5,643 nt of DNA, taken from positions 1-5,643 of the forward strand of contig CAJMPE010000126.1 of assembly GCA_905215275.1 (NCBI GenBank), read 5' to 3'. Source of the DNA: an uncultured bacterium (GTDB taxonomy: Bacteria; Actinomycetota; Coriobacteriia; Coriobacteriales; Coriobacteriaceae). Of this stretch, positions 1 through 5,446 are shown piece by piece. The position numbers and the translations under genes were made by a program. Position 1 is the stretch's first letter. Every line of letters starts with the position of its first letter. A model generated the notes under the pieces. It saw only the letters and a program-made list of their open reading frames with translations, was not told where the DNA came from and did not search any database.

Positions 1-557
1 TCGAGAAGATCCGCGCGTTCCAGCGCGAGGGTCACCTGGTCGCCATGACCGGCGATGGCACCAACGATGCGCCGGCGCTCGCCCAGGCGGACGTCGCCGT
101 GGCCATGAACACCGGCACTCAGGCCGCCAAGGAGGCTGGCAACATGGTCGACCTCGACTCCAGCCCCACCAAGCTCATCGAGGTCGTGCGTATCGGCAAG
201 CAACTGCTCATGACCCGCGGCTCGCTCACGACCTTCTCGGTCGCCAACGACGTCGCCAAGTATTTCGCCATCATCCCGGCGCTATTCTCGCCGATCTACC
301 CCGGGTTGGACGCTCTCAACATCTTGGGGCTCACCAGCCCGTTGTCTGCCGTGCTGTCCGCCATTATCTACAACGCGCTGGTCATCGTCGCGCTGATTCC
401 TGCCGCCCTGAAAGGCGTGAAGTACCGCGAGCTTTCGTCCGGCCAGCTGCTGACCCACAACCTGCTGGTGTGGGGTCTGGGCGGTATCGTGGCGCCGTTC
501 GTATTCATCAAGATTATCGACATGCTGCTGGCCTTGTTCGGCATTGGCATGATGTAG
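1..557 (+). CDS. kdpB: Potassium-transporting ATPase subunit B, C-terminal part (5' end outside window)
   Basis: This is the last ~184 codons of KdpB, the P-type ATPase subunit of the KdpFABC high-affinity K+ pump in the cytoplasmic membrane. KdpB is normally about 680 residues, so the actuator domain and the phosphorylated Asp lie upstream of the window. Visible are the P-domain hinge motif TGDGTNDAP (48-74) and the conserved MNTGTQAAKEAGNMVDLDS stretch just after it. The membrane helix with ANDVAKYFAIIP (about 243-278) carries the Asp and Lys matching E. coli D583/K586, known to matter for coupling. At least two more hydrophobic segments follow (about 315-410 and 460-550). The reading frame is intact and ends with TAG at 555-557. 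kdpC follows after 12 bases, so the two are in one operon; kdpF and kdpA would be expected upstream. The family assignment is very secure. Confidence 0.97.
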   Translation, partial: EKIRAFQREGHLVAMTGDGTNDAPALAQADVAVAMNTGTQAAKEAGNMVDLDSSPTKLIEVVRIGKQLLMTRGSLTTFSVANDVAKYFAIIPALFSPIYPGLDALNILGLTSPLSAVLSAIIYNALVIVALIPAALKGVKYRELSSGQLLTHNLLVWGLGGIVAPFVFIKIIDMLLALFGIGMM

Positions 558-569
558 ACGGAGGTTTGT

Positions 570-1160
570 ATGTTCAAAGGTATCGCATCGCGCGCACTTG
601 GCGTGTTCGCGCTGTTTACCATCGTCTGCGGCCTGGGATACACGCTCGTGGTGACCGGCGTCGCGCAGCTTGCGTTTCCGTACCAGGCGAACGGATCGCT
701 CATTACGGTCGACGGCAAGGTTATGGGTTCCGAGCTCATCGGCCAGAACTTCGATGACGAAGCCCGCATGTGGGGTCGTATCCAGAACGTATCAATTGTC
801 GAAGGCGAAGACGGCGAGCTCATGGCGTATGGTGCCCCGTCCAACCTGTCCCCGGCGAGTGAGGAGTATCGGCGGCTGATAGATGCGCGCGTGAAGAAGA
901 TCCGCGCCGCCAATCCCGATGCCGATATGGACGCCGTGCCCGTCGACCTGGTGACGTGTTCGGGGTCTGGCCTCGACCCGGAGATCTCTCCGGATGCCGC
1001 CGAGTACCAGGTTCCGCGCCTTGCCAAGGCCACGGGCAAGAGCGAAGGCGAGGTGCGCGAGATCATCGCCCAGTGCACCAAGGGTCGATTCCTGGGCGTC
1101 TTCGGCGAGCCCACGGTCAACGTGCTCAAGGTGAACCTTATGCTGGACGGCGCGCTGTAG
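570..1160 (+). CDS. kdpC: Potassium-transporting ATPase subunit C
   Basis: KdpC is the single-span accessory subunit of KdpFABC, thought to raise ATP affinity and stabilise the complex. The 196-residue product is close to the E. coli length (about 190). It has an N-terminal membrane helix (about residues 8-35) and then a periplasm-facing domain. Family signatures seen are GSELIGQ (53-59), a SNLSP element (91-95), DLVTCSGSGLDPEISPDAA (126-144) and FGEPTVNVLKVNLMLD (178-193) at the C-terminus. The start at 570 is set by a strong GGAGG Shine-Dalgarno at 560-564, five bases upstream, directly after the kdpB stop, consistent with tight co-translation. The stop is TAG at 1158-1160. No kdpD/kdpE sensor-regulator genes follow; the downstream gap holds a probable terminator, so kdpC seems to be the last gene of the operon. 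Confidence 0.96.
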   Translation: MFKGIASRALGVFALFTIVCGLGYTLVVTGVAQLAFPYQANGSLITVDGKVMGSELIGQNFDDEARMWGRIQNVSIVEGEDGELMAYGAPSNLSPASEEYRRLIDARVKKIRAANPDADMDAVPVDLVTCSGSGLDPEISPDAAEYQVPRLAKATGKSEGEVREIIAQCTKGRFLGVFGEPTVNVLKVNLMLDGAL

Positions 1161-1203
1161 GTGAGGGAGTGGCGGATGAGGGCATGACTGACTATCTGAG
1201 CCC

Positions 1204-1311
1204 TCAATTCCACCCTGCCCATCAGTTGCGGTGAAATACGGACTGTTTTGGCTGTCAGAAGCCTCATCTACTCCGTATTCCACCGCAACTTTTTTTGAGG
1301 GTCGGAATTGA
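1204..1311. repeat. Extended palindromic element around the kdp terminator
   Basis: Outside the 19-bp stem the symmetry continues. CCCT (1213-1216) matches AGGG (1298-1301), and TCAATTCC (1204-1211) matches GGAATTGA (1304-1311). Between the main stem and the CCCT/AGGG pair lies an unpaired 7-base stretch on each side (1217-1223 and 1291-1297). The whole 108 bases thus form a nested palindrome ending in 8-bp inverted termini. This shape is more than a terminator needs and resembles a small palindromic or MITE-like repeat. No flanking target duplication is obvious, and only one full copy is in the window. Confidence 0.45.
1224..1296 (+). terminator. Probable intrinsic terminator of the kdp operon
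   Basis: A 19-base arm at 1224-1242 (starting AGTTGCGGTG) pairs with 1272-1290 (ending CACCGCAACT) with 18 of 19 matches; the one mismatch is A1234 against C1280. The arms enclose a 29-base loop that can form a small GGCT/AGCC stem (1250-1253 with 1260-1263). The right arm runs straight into seven Ts (1290-1296). A long stem followed at once by a U-tract fits rho-independent termination 64 bases past the kdpC stop. The stem and loop are longer than a minimal terminator, so the structure may also be part of a repeat element. Confidence 0.75.
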
Positions 1312-1339
1312 AGATGAGGAGTGCGAGCGAGTGCGGATA

Positions 1340-1378
1340 CGGCAGTTGCTGATACGATAAGTACGTTAGCAACTGCCG
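1340..1378 (+). promoter_or_regulatory. Candidate promoter and operator of the flavin reductase gene
   Basis: A perfect 11-bp inverted repeat, CGGCAGTTGCT (1340-1350) and AGCAACTGCCG (1368-1378), is separated by 17 bases. Between and overlapping the arms is an extended -10 motif, TG at 1350-1351 and TACGAT at 1353-1358, which would start transcription near 1365, about 43 bases before the ATG at 1408. I see no good -35 box. A dimeric regulator bound to both arms would cover the promoter, so this looks like a repressor operator. If transcription starts further upstream the same repeat would instead form an RNA hairpin. The repeat is read directly; its role is inferred. Confidence 0.5.
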
Positions 1379-1407
1379 CCGAGCGGCTCAAACGAAAGGA
1401 ACCCTGT

Positions 1408-3357
1408 ATGGAGTCCTCCGCCTATCCGATGCTCTTTAGCCCGATCAAGGTCGGTACGACCGAGGTCAAGAACCGCGTCTTTATGCCGCCGGTGTCCACC
1501 AACCTGGCCGACCATGGCTATGTGACCGACGACTTGGTCGATCATTACCGTGCCCGCGCCAAGGGCGGCGTGGGCCTCATCATTACCGAGGTCGTGACGG
1601 TCGAGCCCACCTATACCTATCTGCCGGGTGACATGTGCTGCTATGACGACACGTTTATCCCCGGCTGGGAAAAGCTCGCCGCCGCCGTCCACGAGTACGG
1701 CTGCAAGATCATGCCGCAGCTCTTCCACCCCGCCTACATGGCCTTTAACATTCCGGGCACCCCGCGCCTGATCGCTCCGTCCTTTGTGGGCCCGTCCTAT
1801 GCCCGTGAGGCGCCGCGCCCCATCACGGTTGACGAGATCCACGAGCTCACGCATCAGTTTGGTGACGCTGCTGTGCGCATGCAGAAGGCCGGTGTCGACG
1901 GCGTCGAGGTCCATGCGGCACACGCCCACGGCATGCTCGGCGGCTTTTTGACCCCGCTCTATAACAAGCGCACCGACGAGTACGGCGGCTCGCTCGACGC
2001 CCGCATGCGCTTCCTGCTCGAGGTCATCGCCGAGATTCGCGAGCGCTGCGGCAAGGACTTTATCATCGACGTCCGTATCTCGGGCGACGAGTACACCGAT
2101 GGCGGCCTGACCCTCAACGATATGATCTATGTCTCGCGTCGCTTGGAGAAGGCCGGCGTCGACATGATCCACGTGTCGGGCGGCACTACCATCAAGCGCG
2201 GCTCCGCCATTCCCGCCGCCGGTACGCAGCAGGCCTCGCACGCCGCCTGCTCGCGCGAGATCAAGAAGCATGTGAATATTCCCGTTGCCACGGTCGGCCG
2301 CATCAACGAGGCATGGATTGCCGAGGAACTGATCGAGGACGGCGCCGCCGACATCTGCATGATGGGCCGTGCCAATCTGTGCGATGCCGAGTTCTGCAAC
2401 AAGGCGGCTGCCGGCAACGCCGACGAGATCCGTCCCTGCATCGGCTGCCTGCGCTGCCTGAACGGCATCATGTTTGGCAAGCGCATCTCCTGCACCGTCA
2501 ACCCGGACGTGGAGCGCGACGAGGCCGGCTACGAACCTGCCGCCGAGGCCAAGAACGTGCTCGTTGTGGGCGCTGGTCCTGCGGGCATGGAGGCAGCCTA
2601 TATTGCCGCCAAGCGCGGTCATAACGTGGTGCTCGTGGATAAGCAGGATGAACCGGGCGGCGAGATGCGCATCGCGGCCGTTCCGCCGGCAAAGCAGGAA
2701 CTCACCCGCGTGATCAAGTATCAGTACCGTCGCTTGGCCGAGGCAGGCGTCACGTGCGTCTTTGGTACCGAGCTCACGGCCGAGGACATTCAGCGCGACT
2801 ACGCGGGCTACGAGGTCGTCTTGGCTTATGGCGCCGAGCCCATCGCTCCGGCCTTTATGCAGGGCTTTAAGCAGGTTATGACGGCTGACGACCTGCTGGG
2901 TGGCAAGGCTTTCCCGGGTAAGAAGATCGTCATTGTGGGCGGCGGCACCGTTGGCTGCGAGACGGCCGATTACCTGGCCCCGTTGGTCAACGACCTTTCG
3001 CCGGCCAATCGCGATGTCACCGTCATCGAGATGACCAAGACACTCGCCGCCAACGAGGGCGGTGCCGGTCGCGCGGTGCTCATCACGCGCATGCTCTCCA
3101 AGGGCGTTCACGTGCTGACCGAGGCCAAGGTGACCGAGATTACCGAGGACGCCATCAGTTACGAAAAGGACGGCGAAGTCCACACCATCGCCGACGCCGA
3201 TACGCTGGTGCTTGCCATGGGCTACCGCCCCAACACCAAGCTGGCCGATGACCTTGCCGCTGCCGGCGTTGTCACCCACGTGCTGGGCGATGCCCAGAAG
3301 TGCGGCAACATCCGCGACGCCATCGGCGACGGCTACAAGGTTGCCTGCGAACTCTAG
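1408..3357 (+). CDS. NADH:flavin oxidoreductase, FMN/4Fe-4S/FAD, 2,4-dienoyl-CoA reductase / enoate reductase type
   Basis: A 649-residue single-chain reductase of the old yellow enzyme family. The N-terminal TIM barrel (about 8-340) has PMLFSPIKVGTTEVKNRV at its start, the active-site region VEVHAAHAHGMLGGFLTP (166-183) with His169/His172, and NKRTDEYGGSLDARMRF (186-202). A 4Fe-4S cluster is indicated by Cys344, 347, 350 and 362, spaced C-x2-C-x2-C-x11-C, nearer to trimethylamine dehydrogenase than to E. coli FadH (x3 before the third Cys). Then come a FAD-type Rossmann motif GAGPAG (388-393), an NAD(P)-type motif GGGTVGCE (511-518) and a closing GDA motif near 627. Such enzymes pass electrons from NAD(P)H through FAD and Fe-S to FMN and usually reduce activated C=C bonds. 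ATG 1408 is preceded by AAAGGA (1395-1400), spacing 7. The substrate is not evident; bile-acid, enoate, dienoyl-CoA or amine roles are all possible. Family assignment secure, function not. Confidence 0.93.
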   Translation: MESSAYPMLFSPIKVGTTEVKNRVFMPPVSTNLADHGYVTDDLVDHYRARAKGGVGLIITEVVTVEPTYTYLPGDMCCYDDTFIPGWEKLAAAVHEYGCKIMPQLFHPAYMAFNIPGTPRLIAPSFVGPSYAREAPRPITVDEIHELTHQFGDAAVRMQKAGVDGVEVHAAHAHGMLGGFLTPLYNKRTDEYGGSLDARMRFLLEVIAEIRERCGKDFIIDVRISGDEYTDGGLTLNDMIYVSRRLEKAGVDMIHVSGGTTIKRGSAIPAAGTQQASHAACSREIKKHVNIPVATVGRINEAWIAEELIEDGAADICMMGRANLCDAEFCNKAAAGNADEIRPCIGCLRCLNGIMFGKRISCTVNPDVERDEAGYEPAAEAKNVLVVGAGPAGMEAAYIAAKRGHNVVLVDKQDEPGGEMRIAAVPPAKQELTRVIKYQYRRLAEAGVTCVFGTELTAEDIQRDYAGYEVVLAYGAEPIAPAFMQGFKQVMTADDLLGGKAFPGKKIVIVGGGTVGCETADYLAPLVNDLSPANRDVTVIEMTKTLAANEGGAGRAVLITRMLSKGVHVLTEAKVTEITEDAISYEKDGEVHTIADADTLVLAMGYRPNTKLADDLAAAGVVTHVLGDAQKCGNIRDAIGDGYKVACEL

Positions 3358-3360
3358 TCA

Positions 3361-3384
3361 GCCCCTTGGTGCATGAGGAGGGGC
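3361..3384 (+). other. Small GC-rich hairpin just after the reductase stop
   Basis: GCCCCTT (3361-3367) can pair with GAGGGGC (3378-3384), seven pairs including one G-U, around a 10-base loop. It starts three bases after the TAG stop and has no T-run, so it is more likely a 3'-end stabilising or pausing structure than a terminator by itself. Confidence 0.35.
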
Positions 3385-3410
3385 ATCTCTGCGCCATCCG
3401 ATAGCAAAAT

Positions 3411-3452
3411 AGCGGTGGTGTCCCGGGTTTCGGGATGCCACCGCTTGCTCTT
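3411..3452 (+). terminator. Probable terminator of the flavin reductase gene
   Basis: AGCGGTGGTGTCCCG (3411-3425) pairs with CGGGATGCCACCGCT (3431-3445) over 15 bases, two of them G-U pairs in RNA, around the 5-base loop GGTTT. The stem is long and GC-rich and lies 53 bases past the stop. The tail TGCTCTT is only partly T-rich, so termination may be incomplete. The A-rich CAAAAT just upstream (3405-3410) gives a T-rich tract on the other strand, so it could also act in reverse. Confidence 0.6.
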
Positions 3453-3499
3453 GCGGTGCTGGCGACGTGAGCACCCCCTCTTTCACCGCAATTGAGGGG
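3451..3499 (+). promoter_or_regulatory. Overlapping alternative stems upstream of the GntR-type gene
   Basis: Three stems can form here. A: TTGCGGTG (3451-3458) with CACCGCAA (3484-3491), a perfect 8 bp. B: GGTGCT (3455-3460) with AGCACC (3470-3475). C: CCCCTC (3475-3480) with GAGGGG (3494-3499). A excludes both B and C, while B and C are compatible once one base is given up. That is a two-state arrangement as in attenuators, but the weak promoter I see for the next gene is downstream of it, so it would matter only for read-through transcripts or as protein-binding DNA. Confidence 0.3.
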
Positions 3500-3518
3500 A
3501 TGGGGGATGCGATAGTAT
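3492..3518 (+). promoter_or_regulatory. Weak candidate promoter of the GntR-family gene
   Basis: TTGAGG (3492-3497) resembles a -35 box and TAGTAT (3513-3518, 4 of 6 consensus bases) a -10 box, with a shortish 15-base spacer. An alternative -10 reading is TGC followed by GATAGT (3508-3516). Either places the start of transcription at about 3522-3526, which supports translation from the ATG at 3564 rather than from 3522 or 3525. Confidence 0.35.
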
Positions 3519-3563
3519 TACGTGATGAAATTCGACAAACCGTGGGCTTCATCCGAGGGCTTT

Positions 3564-4256
3564 ATGGAACAACACCAGCATTATCAGAGCCTGCAAGATC
3601 AGGCATACAACGCACTGCGCTCCAAGATTATCTATGCCGAGCTCAAGCCCGGCACGCGCCTTTCGGCGATTGGTCTGGAAAAGGAGACGGGGATCGGGCG
3701 CACGCCAATTCGCGAGTCCTTTGTGCGCTTGCGCGAGCAAGAGCTGGTGGAAACGCGTCCCAAGAGTGGTACCTACGTCTCTAAGATCAGCATGGAACAC
3801 GCCGAGAATGCCTGTTTCTTGCGCGAGAAACTCGAAAGAAGCGTACTCATTAAATGTTGTTCGGCTGCCACGTCCGAGCAAAAGCATCGGCTCGAGCAGA
3901 TTCTTGCCGAGTCCGAGTCGCTCGACCATAGCGAGACGCGTCGCTTTTTCGACTTGGATAACCTGTTTCATGAGACGTGTTTTGAGATTGCCGGTCGTCA
4001 CATGCTGTGGGATTGGATGAAGAGCGTCAACACGCATTTTGAGCGATACAACTGGTTGCGTATGGTGTCGCAGGATCTGGATTGGGAGCCGATTCGTCGG
4101 CAGCATCGCCGGATTCTCGAGGCCATTAAGAGGGGCGATACCGACACGGCGAGCTATCTGGCCGAGACGCACTTGCACCTGATGCCCGAGGAGCAGGGCC
4201 CGGTTATCGCCTTGCATCCCGACTATTTCGAGCTGTCCAAAGACTCGTCTATCTAG
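3564..4256 (+). CDS. GntR-family transcriptional regulator, FCD (FadR-like) type
   Basis: A 230-residue DNA-binding regulator. The N-terminal winged helix-turn-helix (about 8-75) has the family pattern: AYNALRSKIIYAELKPGTRL (14-33), then GIGRTPIRESFVRL (43-56) as the recognition region and a wing near KSGTYVS (67-73). The C-terminal all-helical FCD domain carries the expected metal or ligand residues: Asp132 and His136 (D-x3-H), His181 and His203. FCD proteins usually sense carboxylates or similar metabolites and often regulate adjacent genes. The chosen ATG has GAGGG at 3555-3559 four bases upstream; in-frame GTG 3522 and ATG 3525 add 13-14 residues but lack a ribosome site and coincide with the likely transcription start. 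The gene follows the reductase in the same direction across a terminator, so control of that reductase is possible but unproven. Confidence 0.92.
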   Translation: MEQHQHYQSLQDQAYNALRSKIIYAELKPGTRLSAIGLEKETGIGRTPIRESFVRLREQELVETRPKSGTYVSKISMEHAENACFLREKLERSVLIKCCSAATSEQKHRLEQILAESESLDHSETRRFFDLDNLFHETCFEIAGRHMLWDWMKSVNTHFERYNWLRMVSQDLDWEPIRRQHRRILEAIKRGDTDTASYLAETHLHLMPEEQGPVIALHPDYFELSKDSSI

Positions 4257-4280
4257 CCCATCACCGCATCTGCTCGAGAC

Positions 4281-4327
4281 GCAAAAACGATGCTGCTCAC
4301 CTACAGCGTTTTGCAAGCGAGATTTTT
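4281..4327 (+). terminator. Weak hairpin after the GntR-type gene (terminator or operator half-sites)
   Basis: GCAAAAACG (4281-4289) faces CGTTTTGC (4307-4314); they pair with one bulged A, and GCTG (4292-4295) can pair with CAGC (4304-4307) as an alternative inner stem. A run of five Ts (4323-4327) starts eight bases after the stem. The stem is AT-rich and the T-run displaced, so termination would be poor. The half-sites GCAAAA and TTTTGC ending in CG also resemble halves of LacI/GalR-type operators, which may matter for the next gene. Confidence 0.3.
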
Positions 4328-4338
4328 AAAAAAATGCC

Positions 4339-4344
4339 TAAAAT
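4339..4344 (+). promoter_or_regulatory. Candidate -10 box of the LacI-family gene
   Basis: TAAAAT matches the -10 consensus at 5 of 6 positions and sits after a very AT-rich stretch (4322-4334). Transcription would begin near 4351, about 30 bases before ATG 4382 and downstream of the alternative ATG 4334. No -35 box at the right distance is convincing; TTGCAA (4311-4316) is 22 bases away. Confidence 0.4.
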
Positions 4345-4381
4345 GGCTCAGACTGCCGACAATGGGGAAACGGGGTGCGCT

Positions 4382-5404
4382 ATGGCGCAGATGAGGATTA
4401 AGGACATTGCCGCCGAGGCGGGCGTGAGCCCGGCCACGGTCTCGCGCTATCTCAACAACCGCCCCGGGCAGATGACCGAGGAAACCCGTGCTCGCATCGC
4501 GGCGGTTATCGAGCGCACTGGCTATCGCCCACGTGCCGCCGCACGCAATCTACGCAGCTCACGCACCAACCTCATCGGCGTGATTCTGGCCGACATTGCT
4601 AACCCGTTCTCCAGCGCCATGCTCGAAGGGCTTTCCGCTAGCGCCGCCGCGCGCGGCTGCTCGCTCATGACGGCCATTAGCGGCAACGATCCCGCCAAGG
4701 AGGCCGAATCGCTCACCAGGCTTATCGATGCCGGCGTGGACGGCCTGGTCGTCAACACCTGCGGCGGCAACGACGAGGCAATCGTCGCGGCAGCGGGACG
4801 CCTGCCTGTTGTGCTGCTCGACCGCGATGTTGCCGCCGGCGGTGTCGATCTGGTGACCTCTAACAACCGCGAGCTGGTTGCCGGCCTGGTAGACGCCTTG
4901 GCCGCTGCTGGCAGCGAGCGCCTGTGCCTGCTCACCGAGGCAAGCGATGACAGCCCCGTGCGTCGCGAGCGCGCCGAGGGCTTTGCCGACGAGCTTTCGC
5001 GCCGCAGCCTGGCCGGCGAGGTCGTCACCTTGGCGGACGGTGGCGTCGAGGGTGTTAGTCGCCTGGACGAGACCATCCGCGGCTATGCGGGTAAAAAGCT
5101 CGGCCTCATTGCCGTCAACGGCCTGGTTTTCCTGCGCCTGACCGAGGCGCTAGCACAGCTGGGTCCCTCGCTGCCGGCAGGTCTCAAGATTGCGACGTTT
5201 GACGATTACCCCTGGAACCACGTGCTCTTTGGCGGTGTGACCACGGCAGCGCAGGACACCCTCGCCATTGCCGAGCGCGTAGTCGAGCGCCTGTCCGAGC
5301 GCATCGATGCCGCCACCACCACGGTGGGCGAGGCCGCAAGGCTGGCTCCCAAGCGCATCGAGATCCCCGGTCACATCGAACACCGCGCCTCGACCTCGCT
5401 CTAG
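4382..5404 (+). CDS. LacI-family transcriptional regulator
   Basis: A 340-residue regulator with the usual LacI/GalR layout. The N-terminal helix-turn-helix is residues 5-24, containing IKDIAAEAGVSPATVSRYLN, followed by the hinge helix (about 50-61, ending ARNLRSSRT). The periplasmic-binding-protein-like effector domain starts at NLIGVILADIANPF (63-76) and shows Arg197 in the RAEGF context and FDD (273-275) plus the PWNHVLFGGVTT segment (277-288), positions that contact sugars in this family. ATG 4382 is preferred because length and N-terminus then match the family and it lies after the likely -10 box; ATG 4334 would add 16 residues not typical of the family. The upstream ribosome site is weak (ACGGGG, 4370-4375). 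Its ligand cannot be told from sequence; sugars or sugar acids are usual. No catabolic operon lies beside it in the window. Confidence 0.93.
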   Translation: MAQMRIKDIAAEAGVSPATVSRYLNNRPGQMTEETRARIAAVIERTGYRPRAAARNLRSSRTNLIGVILADIANPFSSAMLEGLSASAAARGCSLMTAISGNDPAKEAESLTRLIDAGVDGLVVNTCGGNDEAIVAAAGRLPVVLLDRDVAAGGVDLVTSNNRELVAGLVDALAAAGSERLCLLTEASDDSPVRRERAEGFADELSRRSLAGEVVTLADGGVEGVSRLDETIRGYAGKKLGLIAVNGLVFLRLTEALAQLGPSLPAGLKIATFDDYPWNHVLFGGVTTAAQDTLAIAERVVERLSERIDAATTTVGEAARLAPKRIEIPGHIEHRASTSL

Positions 5405-5438
5405 CCTGTGTGATATTATATAGACAATGTCATACAGG
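5405..5438 (+). promoter_or_regulatory. Promoter with overlapping palindromic operator of the antitoxin gene
   Basis: A 34-base dyad is centred between 5421 and 5422 with 13 of 17 matched positions. The outer arms CCTGTGTGA (5405-5413) and TCATACAGG (5430-5438) match at 8 of 9. Inside the left half is an extended -10 box, TG (5411-5412) plus TATTAT (5414-5419, 5 of 6), and the right arm runs into the Shine-Dalgarno AGGAGG (5436-5441). RelB-type antitoxins bind palindromes over their own promoter, so this is a likely autoregulatory operator. A small perfect GACAATGTC (5423-5431) lies within it. No -35 box is evident. Confidence 0.6.
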
Positions 5439-5446
5439 AGGTGCCC

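Noticed and set aside
1184..1234. A 16-codon ORF after kdpC that could be a leader peptide
   Set aside because: The nearest purine-rich sequence is either touching the ATG or 14 bases away, its stop lies inside the terminator arm, and it shows no run of regulatory codons.
1312..1339. Possible -35 box TTGAAG at 1308-1313 for the reductase promoter
   Set aside because: The nearest -10-like sequences are at the wrong distance (about 21 or 39 bases), so it was not used as promoter evidence.
368..1391. Long minus-strand frames over kdpB/kdpC (368-1267 and 792-1391)
   Set aside because: They overlap clearly coding kdp sequence, resemble no family, and cross the terminator palindrome.
1321..1407. 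GTG-initiated extension of the reductase upstream of 1408
   Set aside because: It would translate through the candidate promoter/operator repeat; ATG 1408 has a good AAAGGA site and matches the family N-terminus.
1366..3279. A 637-codon open frame on the minus strand opposite the reductase gene
   Set aside because: It is a shadow of GC-rich codon use. The plus-strand protein has full family motifs and a ribosome site; the minus translation is His/Gly/Ala/Asp-rich with no recognisable domain.
3522..3563. Upstream in-frame starts (GTG 3522, ATG 3525) for the GntR-family protein
   Set aside because: No Shine-Dalgarno precedes them, the probable transcription start coincides with them, and the family N-terminus begins after ATG 3564.
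4334..4381. Upstream ATG 4334 as the start of the LacI-family protein
   Set aside because: It overlaps the likely -10 region and would add 16 residues before a normally N-terminal helix-turn-helix.
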